NCBI GenBank assembly: GCA_030145245.1
Contig: JAQYWC010000071.1
Coordinates: 62,001-126,000, forward strand
Direction: 5' to 3'
Source of the DNA: Desulfobacterium sp.
GTDB lineage: Bacteria; Desulfobacterota; Desulfobacteria; Desulfobacterales; Desulfobacteraceae
DNA length: 64,000 nucleotides
In this document: one piece after another, positions 63,951-64,000 of the stretch
How the letters are laid out: the number at the start of each line of letters is the position of its first letter
How positions within the stretch are numbered: the stretch's first letter is position 1
Position numbers and translations under genes: made by a program
The notes under the pieces: generated by a model
What the model was told of the DNA's origin: nothing
Databases searched by the model: none
Seen by the model: the letters and a program-made list of their open reading frames with translations, nothing else

Positions 63951-64000
63951 TTACTGTCTCCATTTTCATTTAAAAGGTAAAAGCTGATCATATCTACTCA

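Overview
The window looks like chromosome of a Gram-negative anaerobe, most likely a sulfate-reducing Desulfobacterota (Desulfobacteraceae-like). The reasons are an [FeFe]-hydrogenase with a GltD-type flavoprotein partner, a TAXI-type TRAP transporter, LptD, an 8Fe ferredoxin and a flavodoxin/ferredoxin (EFR1) remnant beside ordinary proteobacterial housekeeping genes. This is inferred from gene content; there is no rRNA gene. No rRNA, tRNA, CRISPR array, prophage or intact insertion sequence was seen.

Layout. 1-917: 5' part of a sensor histidine kinase gene that runs off the left edge. 1143-7224 (minus): a five-gene redox and transport block, a flavoprotein with NuoF-type and GltD-type parts, an [FeFe]-hydrogenase, and a NitT/TauT-like ABC transporter whose first gene overlaps the hydrogenase gene. 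7500-11698: a spermidine-synthase-like protein, RlmD, an alpha/beta hydrolase and CinA. 12054-20074 (plus): argC, an M23 peptidase, secA, then clpS-clpA-aat, a compact N-end-rule unit. 20139-23514 (minus): TAXI TRAP transporter with a trailing universal stress protein. 23811-28055 (minus): ferredoxin, an unknown protein, a cysteine synthase fused to a CysRS-like domain without HIGH and KMSKS, and tmk. 28174-40413 (plus): lptD, a NusG paralogue, an HU/IHF gene, holB, ricT, metG, a small penicillin-binding protein and a 1239-residue GlmS-like protein.

40411-43815 is an AT-rich segment (chemoreceptor, decayed copy of the large GlmS-like gene, orphan glycine-betaine-type binding protein) flanked by near-identical 32-nt direct repeats. 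44222-48716 holds a diguanylate cyclase with three binding-protein-like modules and a CDF-like transporter. 48767-53166 (minus) holds pyrG, a LolA-like protein, eno and a TrmO-like gene. 53320-58306 (plus) holds a U32-like protein, galE, a HEAT/receiver protein, an ATP-grasp ligase and a conserved small protein. 59034-62035 is a birA-bioY-ecfA-ecfT biotin regulation and uptake operon behind a clear BirA operator. The right end holds a GNAT gene and an EFR1-type gene broken by an IS3-family remnant.

Most notable: (i) the cysteine synthase/CysRS-like fusion that keeps the zinc site but has lost the ATP-handling motifs; (ii) the two-subunit hydrogenase in which a GltD-type flavoprotein replaces the FMN/NADH part of NuoF; (iii) the giant GlmS-like protein with a putative propeptide, a decayed second copy nearby and a PBP gene directly upstream; (iv) a family of GGGGTCAGG-ended palindromes, three of which fill gaps between convergent genes.
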